A DNA stretch of 50,575 nt from an uncultured Eubacteriales bacterium (GTDB taxonomy: Bacteria > Bacillota > Clostridia > Christensenellales > Aristaeellaceae), in the NCBI GenBank assembly GCA_902801765.1, contig CADCJO010000012.1, positions 1 through 50,575 of the forward strand, read 5' to 3'. Below, one piece after another: positions 42,118 through 50,281 of this stretch. The stretch's first letter is position 1. Each line of letters starts with the position of its first letter. Position numbers and translations under genes: made by a program. The notes under the pieces were generated by a model, which did not search any database, was not told where the DNA came from, and was given only the letters and a program-made list of their open reading frames with translations.

Positions 42118-43135
42118 GCTTTCCCTCCATACCGCTCATTTCCGCATACCACCTGACAGCCCGTTCAGTCCATCCGGCGATGCATGTGCCGGTCCCGTCA
42201 GCGAAGCCGTGCCCACCTTCCGGGCCGATCTCCAGTCTGCAGGGGATATGCAGTTTTTCCAGCGAGTCGGCAAGGAGCTTTGAATGTCCCAGCAGTTCGT
42301 CGCCCGCCATAACAAATATTGCGCAAGGAGGGAATCCTTCCGCATGCTCAGGGCTCTCAAACGGTTTTTCCATCGCTTCCGTGAATGGGCAACCATACAG
42401 GCGGATATCCTCCCGCTCGTCTTCTTCCGTCTCCTCCTGCGCGTCCTCTTCCGGGGCATCCTCGGCGGCCAGTTTCAGGCTGACAAACGGGTAAATCGGG
42501 AACGACGCCTGCGGTTTCGCCAGATGAAAGGCCGGATATCCCATCTCCGTATTCCACAGGCAAACCAGCATCCCGCCTGCGGAGAAGCCGCAGGTGATAT
42601 ACCGATCCGCCTGCAGGTGGAAATGCTTTTCCTTCTCCCTGATCAGCCTAAGCGCCCGGGCCATGTCTCCCAGGTCCTTTTCCAGCAGCCTTTCTTCGCC
42701 ATCTGTCTGGTAGGTCAGAATGAACACATGGTATCCCTCGCTGTTGAACTGCGCCGCTACCGGCCAGCCTTCCGTCAGGTTCCATACATTGACAAACCCG
42801 CCGCCGGGAACCAGCAGGATAAACGGTCTTTCATCCGCTTGCGGATCGTCCGACGGAAACCACACCATATTGACATTCCTGCGGGCTGCATCCTCTGCGC
42901 ATTCCGCTTCGCTGTACAGCGGATAGTACCAGTCCCCTGTGTCCGCCGCGTCGAACAGGCGCCGGAAGCCCCTGCCGATGTCGCCGAAAAAGAAATGCTC
43001 GTCCCTCAATTGTGCCGGTGTCTTGTTCCACACCTCTTCCTTGCTCAGGTCTCTGTTCCGGATCGCATCCGCAGCAATCTTCCCGATCCGCGGGTCAGAC
43101 AGCAGTTCCCCTAATGTCTTTTTATCATCAATCAT
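42032..43135 (-). CDS. Alpha/beta hydrolase (esterase/lipase-like)
   Basis: The 367-residue protein has the esterase fold: VPGGGF oxyanion motif, GFSAGG with the nucleophilic Ser, AGDELL with the acidic residue and GGHGFAD with the His. A strongly acidic insert (AAEDAPEEDAQEETEEDERED) lies near the middle. No signal peptide is seen, so it is cytoplasmic. The last 28 residues overlap the kinase-like gene by 86 bp and look like run-on sequence, so the ancestral stop may have been lost. ATG 43135 is chosen over GTG because GGAGGAG is 9 bases ahead. Confidence 0.85.
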   Translation of the reverse strand: MIDDKKTLGELLSDPRIGKIAADAIRNRDLSKEEVWNKTPAQLRDEHFFFGDIGRGFRRLFDAADTGDWYYPLYSEAECAEDAARRNVNMVWFPSDDPQADERPFILLVPGGGFVNVWNLTEGWPVAAQFNSEGYHVFILTYQTDGEERLLEKDLGDMARALRLIREKEKHFHLQADRYITCGFSAGGMLVCLWNTEMGYPAFHLAKPQASFPIYPFVSLKLAAEDAPEEDAQEETEEDEREDIRLYGCPFTEAMEKPFESPEHAEGFPPCAIFVMAGDELLGHSKLLADSLEKLHIPCRLEIGPEGGHGFADGTGTCIAGWTERAVRWYAEMSGMEGKHEGSAYEQSDSAGGSSWNGKDYQFIQAF

Positions 43136-43311
43136 TTCAATATCTCCTCCCACTGTCCGTTGCGTTCGATCAAGGCAAACACCTCATCGTCGATGTCCCC
43201 TCCGATATCGGCTCGCGTCAAACCCCACTCGGCAAAGCCCAGGATGGCGTCATACTTCGCCCAGGGCTTGTCTGTCCTGAGCTTCTTCAGTCCGCGCTCG
43301 TATACCTTGCT
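43132..43311 (-). pseudogene. C-terminal remnant of an unknown gene
   Basis: Read on the minus strand, an open stretch encodes KVYERGLKKLRTDKPWAKY followed by DAILGFAEWGLTRADIGGD and a tail ending EEILK, closed by TGA that overlaps the esterase ATG (ATGA). The smooth codon pattern and coupling show it was the end of a real gene in this operon. Its 5' part is missing; a TAA and then the low-GC acetyltransferase gene replace it. Confidence 0.6.
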
Positions 43312-43889
43312 TTACAGCAGCAGTTTTTTATCTTTGTATAATCTTCTCTAAGCATACCGTAAATGTTATAGTCACAATAGACCGAAACCATTTTTCCTTG
43401 TCGGATTGTCCCCTCTTTTATGAAACCACACCGCTCAAGGACCTTATTTGAAGCAATATTCCTAACATCAGCACGCCCATTCAGCCGCTCTATTTCTGTA
43501 TTTTCAAATATGAACCGTACCACTTCCTTCAGTGCTTCTGTAGTAATTCCCATATTCCAATATTCAGGATGAATACGATACCCAATATCACCCATCCTTA
43601 AATTCTGTATATCAAATACTGCAATCATTCCAATAACAGTATTTGTTTCTTTCAAGATAATCCCCCAGTCAAAATCCAGTGAAGGCTTCCTTTTCACCCA
43701 GGGACGGGCGTCAACAAACAACAACTCCGGATTTTTCTCACCTTTGCTGGCTTTTCGTCCCCAATAGGTATAAATTTCATCTCTCCCCAACCATTCTTTC
43801 AAATCCGGTACATCTGCTTCGTTAAGAGTTCTGATAATCAGCCTATCAGTTTCAAGGACAGGTTTATCGATCTCGTAATCTTTTAACAT
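43287..43889 (-). CDS. GNAT N-acetyltransferase, RimJ/RimL-like, low GC
   Basis: The 200-residue protein begins with ETDRLIIRTLNEADVPDL, contains GDIGYRIHPEYWNMGITTEAL (acetyl-CoA region) and VRNIASNKVLERCGFIKEG, as in RimJ/RimL-type protein or drug acetyltransferases. Its DNA is clearly richer in A and T than the neighbours, which suggests recent transfer. The C-terminal KIKNCCCKARYTSAD overlaps the unknown remnant and is probably run-on. ATG has GGAGGA 5 bases ahead. Confidence 0.85.
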   Translation of the reverse strand: MLKDYEIDKPVLETDRLIIRTLNEADVPDLKEWLGRDEIYTYWGRKASKGEKNPELLFVDARPWVKRKPSLDFDWGIILKETNTVIGMIAVFDIQNLRMGDIGYRIHPEYWNMGITTEALKEVVRFIFENTEIERLNGRADVRNIASNKVLERCGFIKEGTIRQGKMVSVYCDYNIYGMLREDYTKIKNCCCKARYTSAD

Positions 43890-43904
43890 GGTTCCTCCAT
43901 CATA

Positions 43905-44271
43905 TCATTGTAGATTGTATGTATTGTGTTCTGCGAATATCCAGCCTGAAACAGCTTTGTAAAGGTCAAGTTGGGAAGCGGAACTGCTAAGAAGCCCGTC
44001 TATCATTTCGGCTAATCTTGCAGCATATTGATTGACGACGATTCGCAGTAAAATCAACACTTCCGGGGCAAAAAAGATCAAATAATCATCATTCCCACTC
44101 TCAGGCTTAACACATTTTGTATAATTAATGTGTGTCTGATTCCAGGTAGTGACTCTGATTCTCTGTGGTATTCCTATTCTTATGCCTATACAGCATTTGG
44201 TGATCAAAATGTTATCACGTTGATAACCTGGACCGAATCGCTGGGGAGAATGAATGGTTTCCACATATATA
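43905..44271 (-). other. Low-GC stretch with one doubtful open frame
   Basis: A 119-codon frame (43905-44264, GTG start, no ribosome binding site) reads through part of this AT-rich DNA, with FFAPEVLILLRIVVNQYAA as a hydrophobic core. I recognise no family and do not call it a gene. The stretch lies between the low-GC acetyltransferase and the TetR remnant and seems to have come with the same insertion. Confidence 0.4.
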
Positions 44272-44373
44272 TTATACTATAAGACACGTCTGTTTTGTGT
44301 AGTTTTCTTCCTTCAAAAGCTCCGTAAAGGCCCGGAAGATGGCCTGCCTGCTTTTTCTCTGCCTGCGGTCCAT
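44272..44373 (-). pseudogene. N-terminal remnant of a TetR-family regulator
   Basis: ATG at 44371-44373, behind GGGGAGG, opens MDRRQRKSRQAIFRAFTELL followed by KEENYTK, the usual first helix of TetR/AcrR regulators. The expected helix-turn-helix (ITVQDIIDEA-like) does not follow; the sequence turns into AT-rich DNA and stops after 33 codons. The break lies near 44293. Confidence 0.7.
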
Positions 44374-44437
44374 GGTATCCTCCCCGAACAATTTTATGTG
44401 ATTTGTTCCGTATCGAATGAATCTGAATATATGATTA

Positions 44438-44466
44438 TTGCAGACGGATCAATGAGAATATATAAT
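44438..44466 (+). promoter_or_regulatory. Promoter divergent to the TetR remnant
   Basis: TTGCAG (44438-44443) and TATAAT (44461-44466) spaced 17 bp. It would serve the short frame at 44537 and the EamA gene, and may once have been repressed by the now broken TetR protein. Confidence 0.65.
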
Positions 44467-44536
44467 AGTCACGCACATAATATTCGGTAACATATTGATT
44501 GTACATTTATTCAAAGCGGATGTCAAGGAGGAGAAC

Positions 44537-44602
44537 ATGCAGAACCCCTGGCTGGAAACTGAAACGAAGGAAACACTGATCCCTGCGGGATACCGTCCGT
44601 GA
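44537..44602 (+). pseudogene. Short broken frame with strong ribosome binding site
   Basis: AGGAGG precedes an ATG by 5 bases; the frame reads MQNPWLETETKETLIPAG and ends at TGA after 21 codons. A shift of one base would extend it to a TGA near 44662 (DTVREDAKNPLESCGHHID and on). It looks like the head of a gene broken by a frameshift or deletion; the family is not recognised. Confidence 0.4.
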
Positions 44603-44697
44603 GGATGCAAAGAATCCCCTGGAAAGCTGCGGGCATCACATCGATGCTGGCTGCTACGGCGCTTGAAGGATACGGATCAGGAAATAGAGGGAATGAC

Positions 44698-45555
44698 ATG
44701 AATAAAGCAATTTTCTATGCGATCCTGGCCGCGGCGCTGTATGCGCTGAACGCGCCAGTCTCCAAGCTGCTGCTGCAAAACGCTCCGCCCACCATGATGG
44801 CCGGCTTTCTTTATCTGGGCGCGGGGCTCGGCATGGCGCTGATGGGACTGGCGCGCAGTAAAACAGGCCATGGCAAAAAGGAAGCCCACCTGACAAAAAA
44901 AGCCCTGCCGTACACGCTGGGCATGGTGGCACTGGATATCGCCGCGCCCATCTTCCTGATGATCGGGCTGACCCGCACTACAGCGGCGAACGCCTCCCTG
45001 CTGAACAATTTTGAAATCGTCGCAACCTCCCTGATCGCGCTGCTGATCTTCAAAGAAAAGATCAGCAAGCGGCTGTGGATTGCCATTGAACTCATTACCA
45101 TTTCCAGCATCCTGCTGTCCGTGGAGGATGCCGGCAGCTTTCAGTTTTCCATCGGCTCGCTGTTTGTGCTGTTGGCCTGTGTTTGCTGGGGCCTGGAAAA
45201 CAACTGCACAAGAAGCCTGTCCCATAGCGATCCGCTGGAAATCGTGGTCATTAAGGGCTTTGGTTCCGGCATCGGGTCGGTACTGATCGGCCTTGCGGTG
45301 GGTAAAGCGGTGCCCATCTGGAGCGATATACTGAAAATCCTCCTGCTGGGCTTTGTGGCCTATGGCTTGAGCATATATTTTTACGTGTATGCTCAGCGGG
45401 ATCTGGGAACTGCGAAAACCAGCGCGTATTACGCCGTTGCGCCATTCATCGGTGTGCTGTTGTCCTTTGTCATTTTTCGGGAGATTCCTGGCGCTCTGTT
45501 CTTCATCGCTTTGGCGATCATGATCGCAGGCACCTGGATGGCCAACAAAGAATAG
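44698..45555 (+). CDS. EamA/DMT-family transporter
   Basis: The 285-residue integral membrane protein has ten predicted helices in two EamA repeats (LNAPVSKLLLQNAPP in the first, GLENNCTRSLSHSDP and KTSAYYAVAPFIGVLLSF in the second). Members export amino acids, metabolites or drugs by exchange or proton coupling; the substrate is unknown. I start at ATG 44698 with AGAGGGA ahead, since upstream residues are unlike the family. It ends 50 bp before the convergent LysR gene. Confidence 0.9.
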   Translation: MNKAIFYAILAAALYALNAPVSKLLLQNAPPTMMAGFLYLGAGLGMALMGLARSKTGHGKKEAHLTKKALPYTLGMVALDIAAPIFLMIGLTRTTAANASLLNNFEIVATSLIALLIFKEKISKRLWIAIELITISSILLSVEDAGSFQFSIGSLFVLLACVCWGLENNCTRSLSHSDPLEIVVIKGFGSGIGSVLIGLAVGKAVPIWSDILKILLLGFVAYGLSIYFYVYAQRDLGTAKTSAYYAVAPFIGVLLSFVIFREIPGALFFIALAIMIAGTWMANKE

Positions 45556-45604
45556 ATTCTGCAATCACATAAAGACGGCACAGCCCGACATGATTCAACA
45601 TTGT

Positions 45605-46498
45605 TCACTTGCAAAAGCAGTTCTGTTGCAGGAAACTCTCCTGCATTTTTCTCAGGAATCTCTCAGCTATTGGCGAGAAGATCTGGTACTTTTTCCAGAT
45701 CAGATACAGCTTTGTCTCCAGCCTCGGGGACAATGGGCGAAATACCAGTCCTGATTCGGCTGACGTATCGATCAGATGATCAAACGTCAGCAGATACCCA
45801 AGACCTTCCTTGGCAAACATGGAACCGTTATAGGACAGCCGAAAGGAGCCTTCCAGCCGCAGCTCCGGCATCCTCTCGCCGCACCAGGCCGGCAAATCGT
45901 TTTCCCAGCTTTGCTCTGAGCAGAACAAAGGCAGACCAATGAGATCATCCACCGTGATGCTCTCTTTTTGTGAAAGCGGATCCGACGCCGGGAACACCAG
46001 GCCCCACACATCGGCCTCCGGAAAGGCCAGCGCTTCATATTTGGCAGCATTTGGCTCTTCGGCCAGCACAGCGAAGTCCAGCAGGCCCTTGTCCAGCTTT
46101 TCCGTCACCTGTTCCGTGTCACCGCTGGTAATGTGGTATCGAAGATCAGGATACTGTAAACGGAATTCCCGGATCTCCCGGGCCAGATACTGGATCAGAT
46201 GGGATTCCGCCAGCCCAAAGTAAATATCGCCCGTGATATCATCCAGGGTTATGAATTCCTGAGCGATCCGGTCTGCCATGCTCACGAGATCTTCCGCCCG
46301 GTTGCGCAGCAGGACGCCTTCCTCCGTAAGCCGAATCGAAAAGCTATGCCGGGTGAACAGCTTTTTACCCAGTTCATCTTCCAGCGCTTTCAGCGTCTTC
46401 GACAGTGTAGGCTGGGTTACGTGCAGCTGTTCCGCTGCCCGGGTCATGTTTTCTTCTCTGGCCACCGCCAGGAAATAGCGCAGCGTTCTGATTTCCAT
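45605..46498 (-). CDS. LysR-family transcriptional regulator
   Basis: The 297-residue regulator has the N-terminal winged helix (MEIRTLRYFLAVAREENMTR, AAEQLHVTQPTLSKTLKALE) and a periplasmic-binding-like effector domain from about residue 90. LysR proteins usually control the divergent genes; here these are the small ORF, the hydrolase and the reductases from 46620 on. A perfect palindrome in its own promoter is a likely binding site. Effector unknown. Confidence 0.93.
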   Translation of the reverse strand: MEIRTLRYFLAVAREENMTRAAEQLHVTQPTLSKTLKALEDELGKKLFTRHSFSIRLTEEGVLLRNRAEDLVSMADRIAQEFITLDDITGDIYFGLAESHLIQYLAREIREFRLQYPDLRYHITSGDTEQVTEKLDKGLLDFAVLAEEPNAAKYEALAFPEADVWGLVFPASDPLSQKESITVDDLIGLPLFCSEQSWENDLPAWCGERMPELRLEGSFRLSYNGSMFAKEGLGYLLTFDHLIDTSAESGLVFRPLSPRLETKLYLIWKKYQIFSPIAERFLRKMQESFLQQNCFCK

Positions 46499-46524
46499 TC
46501 TTTCCTCCGTGAAATGCCAAACAA

Positions 46525-46569
46525 GAATATCATGATATTCATTATAACCATTAGCAAAGAATCCTGCAA
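46525..46569 (-). promoter_or_regulatory. LysR gene promoter with perfect 16-bp palindrome
   Basis: TTGCAG (46564-46569) and TATAAT (46541-46546), spaced 17 bp, direct the LysR gene. GAATATCATGATATTC (46525-46540) is a perfect palindrome just after the -10 and has the AT-rich, T-N11-A character of LysR boxes. A less perfect promoter for the divergent genes (TATGAT at 46575-46580) lies beside it. Confidence 0.7.
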
Positions 46570-46619
46570 GATGCTATGATATAAATGTCCTCAGAAAATG
46601 ATATGCTCAGGAGGAAACG

Positions 46620-46859
46620 ATGATCGCGGAAAATGCAAGGCAATGCCTTACAGACATTGGATGTGGGCCGGAAAGGATCAAGTATCTGGCAGAGCTTATG
46701 GAAGCAGGCAGACTGACGGAAGCAAAGCAGCAGCTTCGCTGCCTGCGCTGTGACCTGATGGAAGAGCTTCATGTCTGCCAGCGCCGTGTGGATCAGCTGG
46801 ACTGGCTGATCCGGGAAACCGAAAGAGCCAATACCGAAAAGACAGCAAGAAGGATCTGA
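46620..46859 (+). CDS. Small conserved protein, unknown function
   Basis: The 79-residue protein is probably all helical and charged, with IKYLAELMEAGRLTEAKQQL and CLRCDLMEELHVCQRRVDQL as two amphipathic helices and four cysteines. Short proteins of this layout are common beside LysR/MerR-type genes in Clostridia, in my recollection. The strong AGGAGGAA site before the ATG supports expression. Function unknown; it begins the LysR-linked operon. Confidence 0.75.
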   Translation: MIAENARQCLTDIGCGPERIKYLAELMEAGRLTEAKQQLRCLRCDLMEELHVCQRRVDQLDWLIRETERANTEKTARRI

Positions 46860-46886
46860 AATGAGCAATGTGAAGGGAGACAGGAC

Positions 46887-48119
46887 ATGAAAAAGAGGGC
46901 TCTATTTTTCTTCGTTACAATTCTTGCATTGATCCTGACCTGCGCAGGCTTTGCAGAAGGAGCTGGAGAAACGGCAATAGATTACAGAACGGAAGAAATC
47001 TGGTGCCAGAACGGCACAGACAGCATCTATGGCATCGCCTATATTCCAGACACGAATGCGAAAGTTCCCCTGGTGATCTTCTCTCACGAGCTGGGCAATA
47101 ACCATGAATCCGGCATCCGCTACGCGGAGAGGCTGGCGCGGAACGGGTACGCGGCCTATATCTTTGATTTCCGCGGCGGAAGCGCTCCGGGAATACAGAA
47201 CAGAAGCAGCGGCACAAGCCATGAGATGTCTGTTCTGACAGAAGCCTCCGACCTAGAAGCTGTATTGGAAGCAGCAAAGGGCTGGAGTTTTGTGGACAGC
47301 GGCAGGATCTTCCTGCTGGGCGGCAGCCAGGGCGGTCTGGTCACGATCATTGCCGGGAGCCGCCATCAGGACGAGATTGACGGGATGATGCTGATGTACC
47401 CGGCCCTGTCCACAAAGGAAGATCACAGCGTCAACCGCTACCACTCCAAGGATGAAGTTCCCGAGGATGTCGGACTGTTCGGCGGATGGATGCACGTGGG
47501 CAGGAATTACATCACCGATCTGTGGGATATCGATTTCAACGCGATGCTTGCCTCTTATTCCGGAAAAGTACTGCTGCTCCACGGCGACCGGGACGGCACC
47601 GTTCCGCTTCGCTGGTCGGAAGACGCGGCCCAAATCATTCCTGACTGCGAGTTCCATGTGATCAGCGGCGGCGGGCATGAATTCTTCGAGCAGCCTTTTG
47701 AAGAGGCCATTGCCTATATCCTGTCTTACCTGGACAGTCGGATCGAAAACCAGAAGAAGGAAGTGCAGACCCAAATGAAGATGAGAATCGGCGATACGCC
47801 CGTGGAAGTAGCCTGGGAAAGCAATGAATCCGTGGAAGCGCTGAAAGAGCTGGCGCAGAACGGCCTGACGATCCAGATGTCCATGTACGGCGGTTTTGAA
47901 CAGGTGGGTTCCATCGGCCGGCGCCTGCCCAGCCAGGACGTGCAGACCAATACCTCTTCCGGCGACATCGTACTCTATTCCAGCAGCCAGCTGGTGGTGT
48001 TTTACGGCAGCAATTCCTGGGCCTATACCCGGCTTGGAAGGATCACTGATCAATCCGCCGGGGAAATGCGGGAACTGCTCAGCCGCGGTGATGTGACCAT
48101 CACCATCTCTGTTGAATAA
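46887..48119 (+). CDS. Secreted alpha/beta hydrolase fused to a cyclophilin-like domain
   Basis: The 410-residue protein has a signal peptide (about 1-23), an alpha/beta hydrolase (about 35-290) with Ser147 in GGSQGG, Asp236 in GDRDGTVP and His264 in GGGHEFF as a plausible triad, and a C-terminal cyclophilin-like domain (about 296-410: MKMRIGDTPVEV, GDIVLYSSSQLVVFYG, YTRLGRI). The small cyclophilin-like domain is often a stand-alone protein beside flavodoxin or reductase genes in Clostridia; fusion to a hydrolase is less usual. ATG has GAAGGGAGA ahead. It is cotranscribed with the reductase genes. Confidence 0.85.
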   Translation: MKKRALFFFVTILALILTCAGFAEGAGETAIDYRTEEIWCQNGTDSIYGIAYIPDTNAKVPLVIFSHELGNNHESGIRYAERLARNGYAAYIFDFRGGSAPGIQNRSSGTSHEMSVLTEASDLEAVLEAAKGWSFVDSGRIFLLGGSQGGLVTIIAGSRHQDEIDGMMLMYPALSTKEDHSVNRYHSKDEVPEDVGLFGGWMHVGRNYITDLWDIDFNAMLASYSGKVLLLHGDRDGTVPLRWSEDAAQIIPDCEFHVISGGGHEFFEQPFEEAIAYILSYLDSRIENQKKEVQTQMKMRIGDTPVEVAWESNESVEALKELAQNGLTIQMSMYGGFEQVGSIGRRLPSQDVQTNTSSGDIVLYSSSQLVVFYGSNSWAYTRLGRITDQSAGEMRELLSRGDVTITISVE

Positions 48120-48167
48120 GGCGGTATGGAACGCCTGAACCATAATAAACAAGAGGAGGACGGAATC

Positions 48168-49301
48168 ATGATTTACAGAGACTTTCAGGGCCTGAAGCTT
48201 TCCGCGCTGGGGTTCGGCGCGATGCGTCTGCCGGTGCTTGATGGAGATGACAGCCGGATCGACGAAGCGGCCGCCCTGCGCATGGTGGACACAGCCATGC
48301 AAAACGGCATCAACTATTATGACACCGCCTGGGGCTATCACGGGGAGAACTCCGAAACCGTAATGGGCAAAGCGCTGGCCCGTTATCCGCGAGACAGCTT
48401 CTATGTTGCCACAAAGTTCCCCGGCTACGACGCTTCCAACTGGAGCAAGGTCAGGGAGATCTTCCCCCGCCAGATGGAAAAGCTGGGGGTGGACTATTTC
48501 GACTTCTACCTCTTCCACAACGTGTGCGAAATGAACATCGACGCTTATCTGGACGATGAGAAGTACGGCATCTACAGCTACCTGATGGCGCAGAAGCGCC
48601 AGGGCCGCATCAGGCATCTGGGTTTTTCCTGCCACGGGGAGCTGGATGTATTGAAGCGTTTCCTGGACGCGTACGGCAAGGACATGGAATTTTGTCAGCT
48701 GCAGCTGAACTATCTGGACTGGACCTTCCAGCACGGCAAGGAGAAGGTGGAGCTGCTCCGGCAGTGGGGCATTCCGGTCTGGGTGATGGAGCCCCTGCGC
48801 GGCGGCAAGCTGGCAAAGCTGCAGCCGGAGCATGAGGCGGCATTGACAGCGCTCCGCCCGGATGAGGAAATCCCCGCCTGGGCCTTCCGCTTCCTGCAGA
48901 GCATCCCGTCTGTGACCGTAATCCTCTCCGGCATGTCCAACCAGGAGCAGCTGGAAAAGAACCTTGCGACCTTTGCGGAAGACAAGCCCCTGAGCGAAGC
49001 GGAAATGAAAACGCTGATGGATATCGCCGCCCGGATGCTCTCCCGCGGCACCGTGCCCTGCACGGCCTGCCATTACTGCGTCAGCCATTGCCCCATGAGT
49101 CTGGATATTCCGCGTTTGCTTTCCCTGTACAACGAGCACGCCTACACCGGCGGAGGCTTTATCGCCCCCATGGCCCTGAGCGCGCTGCCCGCCGATAAAC
49201 TGCCTTCCGCCTGTCTGCAGTGCCGAAGCTGTGAGCAGGTCTGCCCGCAGCAGATCAAAATCTCTGAGGTACTGGCGGATTTTTCCCGGAAGCTGGGCTG
49301 A
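48168..49301 (+). CDS. Aldo/keto reductase with C-terminal ferredoxin-type iron-sulfur domain
   Basis: The 377-residue protein has an AKR barrel with LSALGFGAMRLP, the DTAWGYHGENSE segment carrying the catalytic Asp/Tyr and VMEPLRGG, then two cysteine clusters, CTACHYCVSHCP and CLQCRSCEQVCP, that bind one or two [4Fe-4S] centres. Such fused reductases occur in anaerobes and probably pass electrons between the clusters and NAD(P)H-dependent carbonyl reduction. I start at ATG 48168 (AAGAGGAGG ahead). It lies 48 bp after the hydrolase gene. Confidence 0.92.
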   Translation: MIYRDFQGLKLSALGFGAMRLPVLDGDDSRIDEAAALRMVDTAMQNGINYYDTAWGYHGENSETVMGKALARYPRDSFYVATKFPGYDASNWSKVREIFPRQMEKLGVDYFDFYLFHNVCEMNIDAYLDDEKYGIYSYLMAQKRQGRIRHLGFSCHGELDVLKRFLDAYGKDMEFCQLQLNYLDWTFQHGKEKVELLRQWGIPVWVMEPLRGGKLAKLQPEHEAALTALRPDEEIPAWAFRFLQSIPSVTVILSGMSNQEQLEKNLATFAEDKPLSEAEMKTLMDIAARMLSRGTVPCTACHYCVSHCPMSLDIPRLLSLYNEHAYTGGGFIAPMALSALPADKLPSACLQCRSCEQVCPQQIKISEVLADFSRKLG

Positions 49302-49320
49302 ACCGCAGGAGAGCTTTCCC

Positions 49321-49962
49321 ATGAAAAAAGCAATCACATGTATTCTGATGCTTTGTGTTCTTCTGGCGCATGTGCCTTGCCTGGGGGAAAAAATGACCGG
49401 CGTATTCGATTTTGACAGCAAAACAGTGCTGCTGAACAGCGGTTACACCATGCCCATCATGGGCCTTGGCACCTATGCGCTGAATCACGGCACCTGCGTG
49501 AGCTCTGTGATGGCGCTGATCGAAAACGGCGGCAGGCTCATTGATACGGCCTACATGTACGGCAACAAGGAAGCCGTCGGTGAAGGCATGGCGGATGCGC
49601 TGGATATATTTCCCAAGGCGATTGCTGTTCCGGATATTGACAGCATGGATGGATTGATGCACACCTTTTTCACGTTGGAAGATCGGAAATTGATCCGCAT
49701 TTTGGATGCCGATGGTCTGATCTGCCTTCGTGCTGAAATTTTCGACGGCGGCACCAAAGCCGCTGATTTTGAGCAGTGGCTCCGTGCCTGGCAGGAACAA
49801 TTTACCAAACTCAAGGCTGGCGAAATCACGAAAGAAGACTACGACCGTTGGCGGTATCACTATCCTGATTTCGATAATACCCGTATCCATGCTGCCGTCC
49901 CAACGGAAGAACCGGTCAAGAGCAAACGGGGGAGGAAGCCTCGCGCCCACAGTGTGGGATGA
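49321..49962 (+). pseudogene. Chimeric remnant: secreted aldo/keto reductase head joined to an unrelated tail
   Basis: The 213-residue frame begins with a signal peptide (about 1-21) and the start of an aldo/keto reductase (NSGYTMPIMGLGTYAL, RLIDTAYMYGNKEAVGEG). Near residue 93 (about 49600) this homology stops and an unrelated, charged tail follows (EQWLRAWQEQFTKLKAGEI, DRWRYHYPDFDNT), ending in a basic KSKRGRKPR stretch. The tail reminds me of C-termini of mobile-element proteins, without certainty. A barrel cut at one third cannot work as reductase. Confidence 0.65.
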
Positions 49963-50069
49963 AGCGAGGCGGAACTCCAATGAGCCACAGAGCTCAGCAA
50001 GCGGAGCGCTGCTGAGCGACAATGGCGAATTGCGGACCGAAAACCCAAGACGAAAGAATGACATGAAGA

Positions 50070-50114
50070 AAGCCCTCCGCTTGTGGAAGATTTCCTCCAC
50101 AGCGAAGGGCTTTT
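50070..50114 (+). terminator. Intrinsic terminator before the IS element
   Basis: AAGCCCTccGCTtGTGGA pairs with TCCACAGCGaAGGGCTT, followed by TTC. It is downstream of the chimeric reductase frame and ahead of the IS end. Confidence 0.7.
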
Positions 50115-50200
50115 CAAATAGGTTTTATCACAGAGATTGATAACATGTTGCTTATCAGAGCCATCTTTCCGAGCCCGCAAACCCTTGTAAAATAAGGTCA

Positions 50201-50238
50201 CTGAAAAAGTCAGTTCAGCAAAGGACTGGCTTTTTCAG
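50201..50238 (+). repeat. Inverted repeat at the left end of an IS1182-like element
   Basis: CTGAAAAAGTCAGT (50201-50214) and ACTGGCTTTTTCAG (50225-50238) are complementary at 13 of 14 positions and lie about 45 bp before the transposase start. The outer end of the element is probably near 50195 (GGTCACTGAAAAAG). The right end lies outside the window, so the boundary is not proven. Confidence 0.55.
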
Positions 50239-50281
50239 TTATATAAAAGTATAATAAGAGGGAAAGAGAGGCGGGATAAAA

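Noticed and set aside
47253-49421. 722-codon open frame on the minus strand opposite the hydrolase and reductase genes
   Set aside because: It spans three genes with clear domains on the plus strand and has no recognisable motif.
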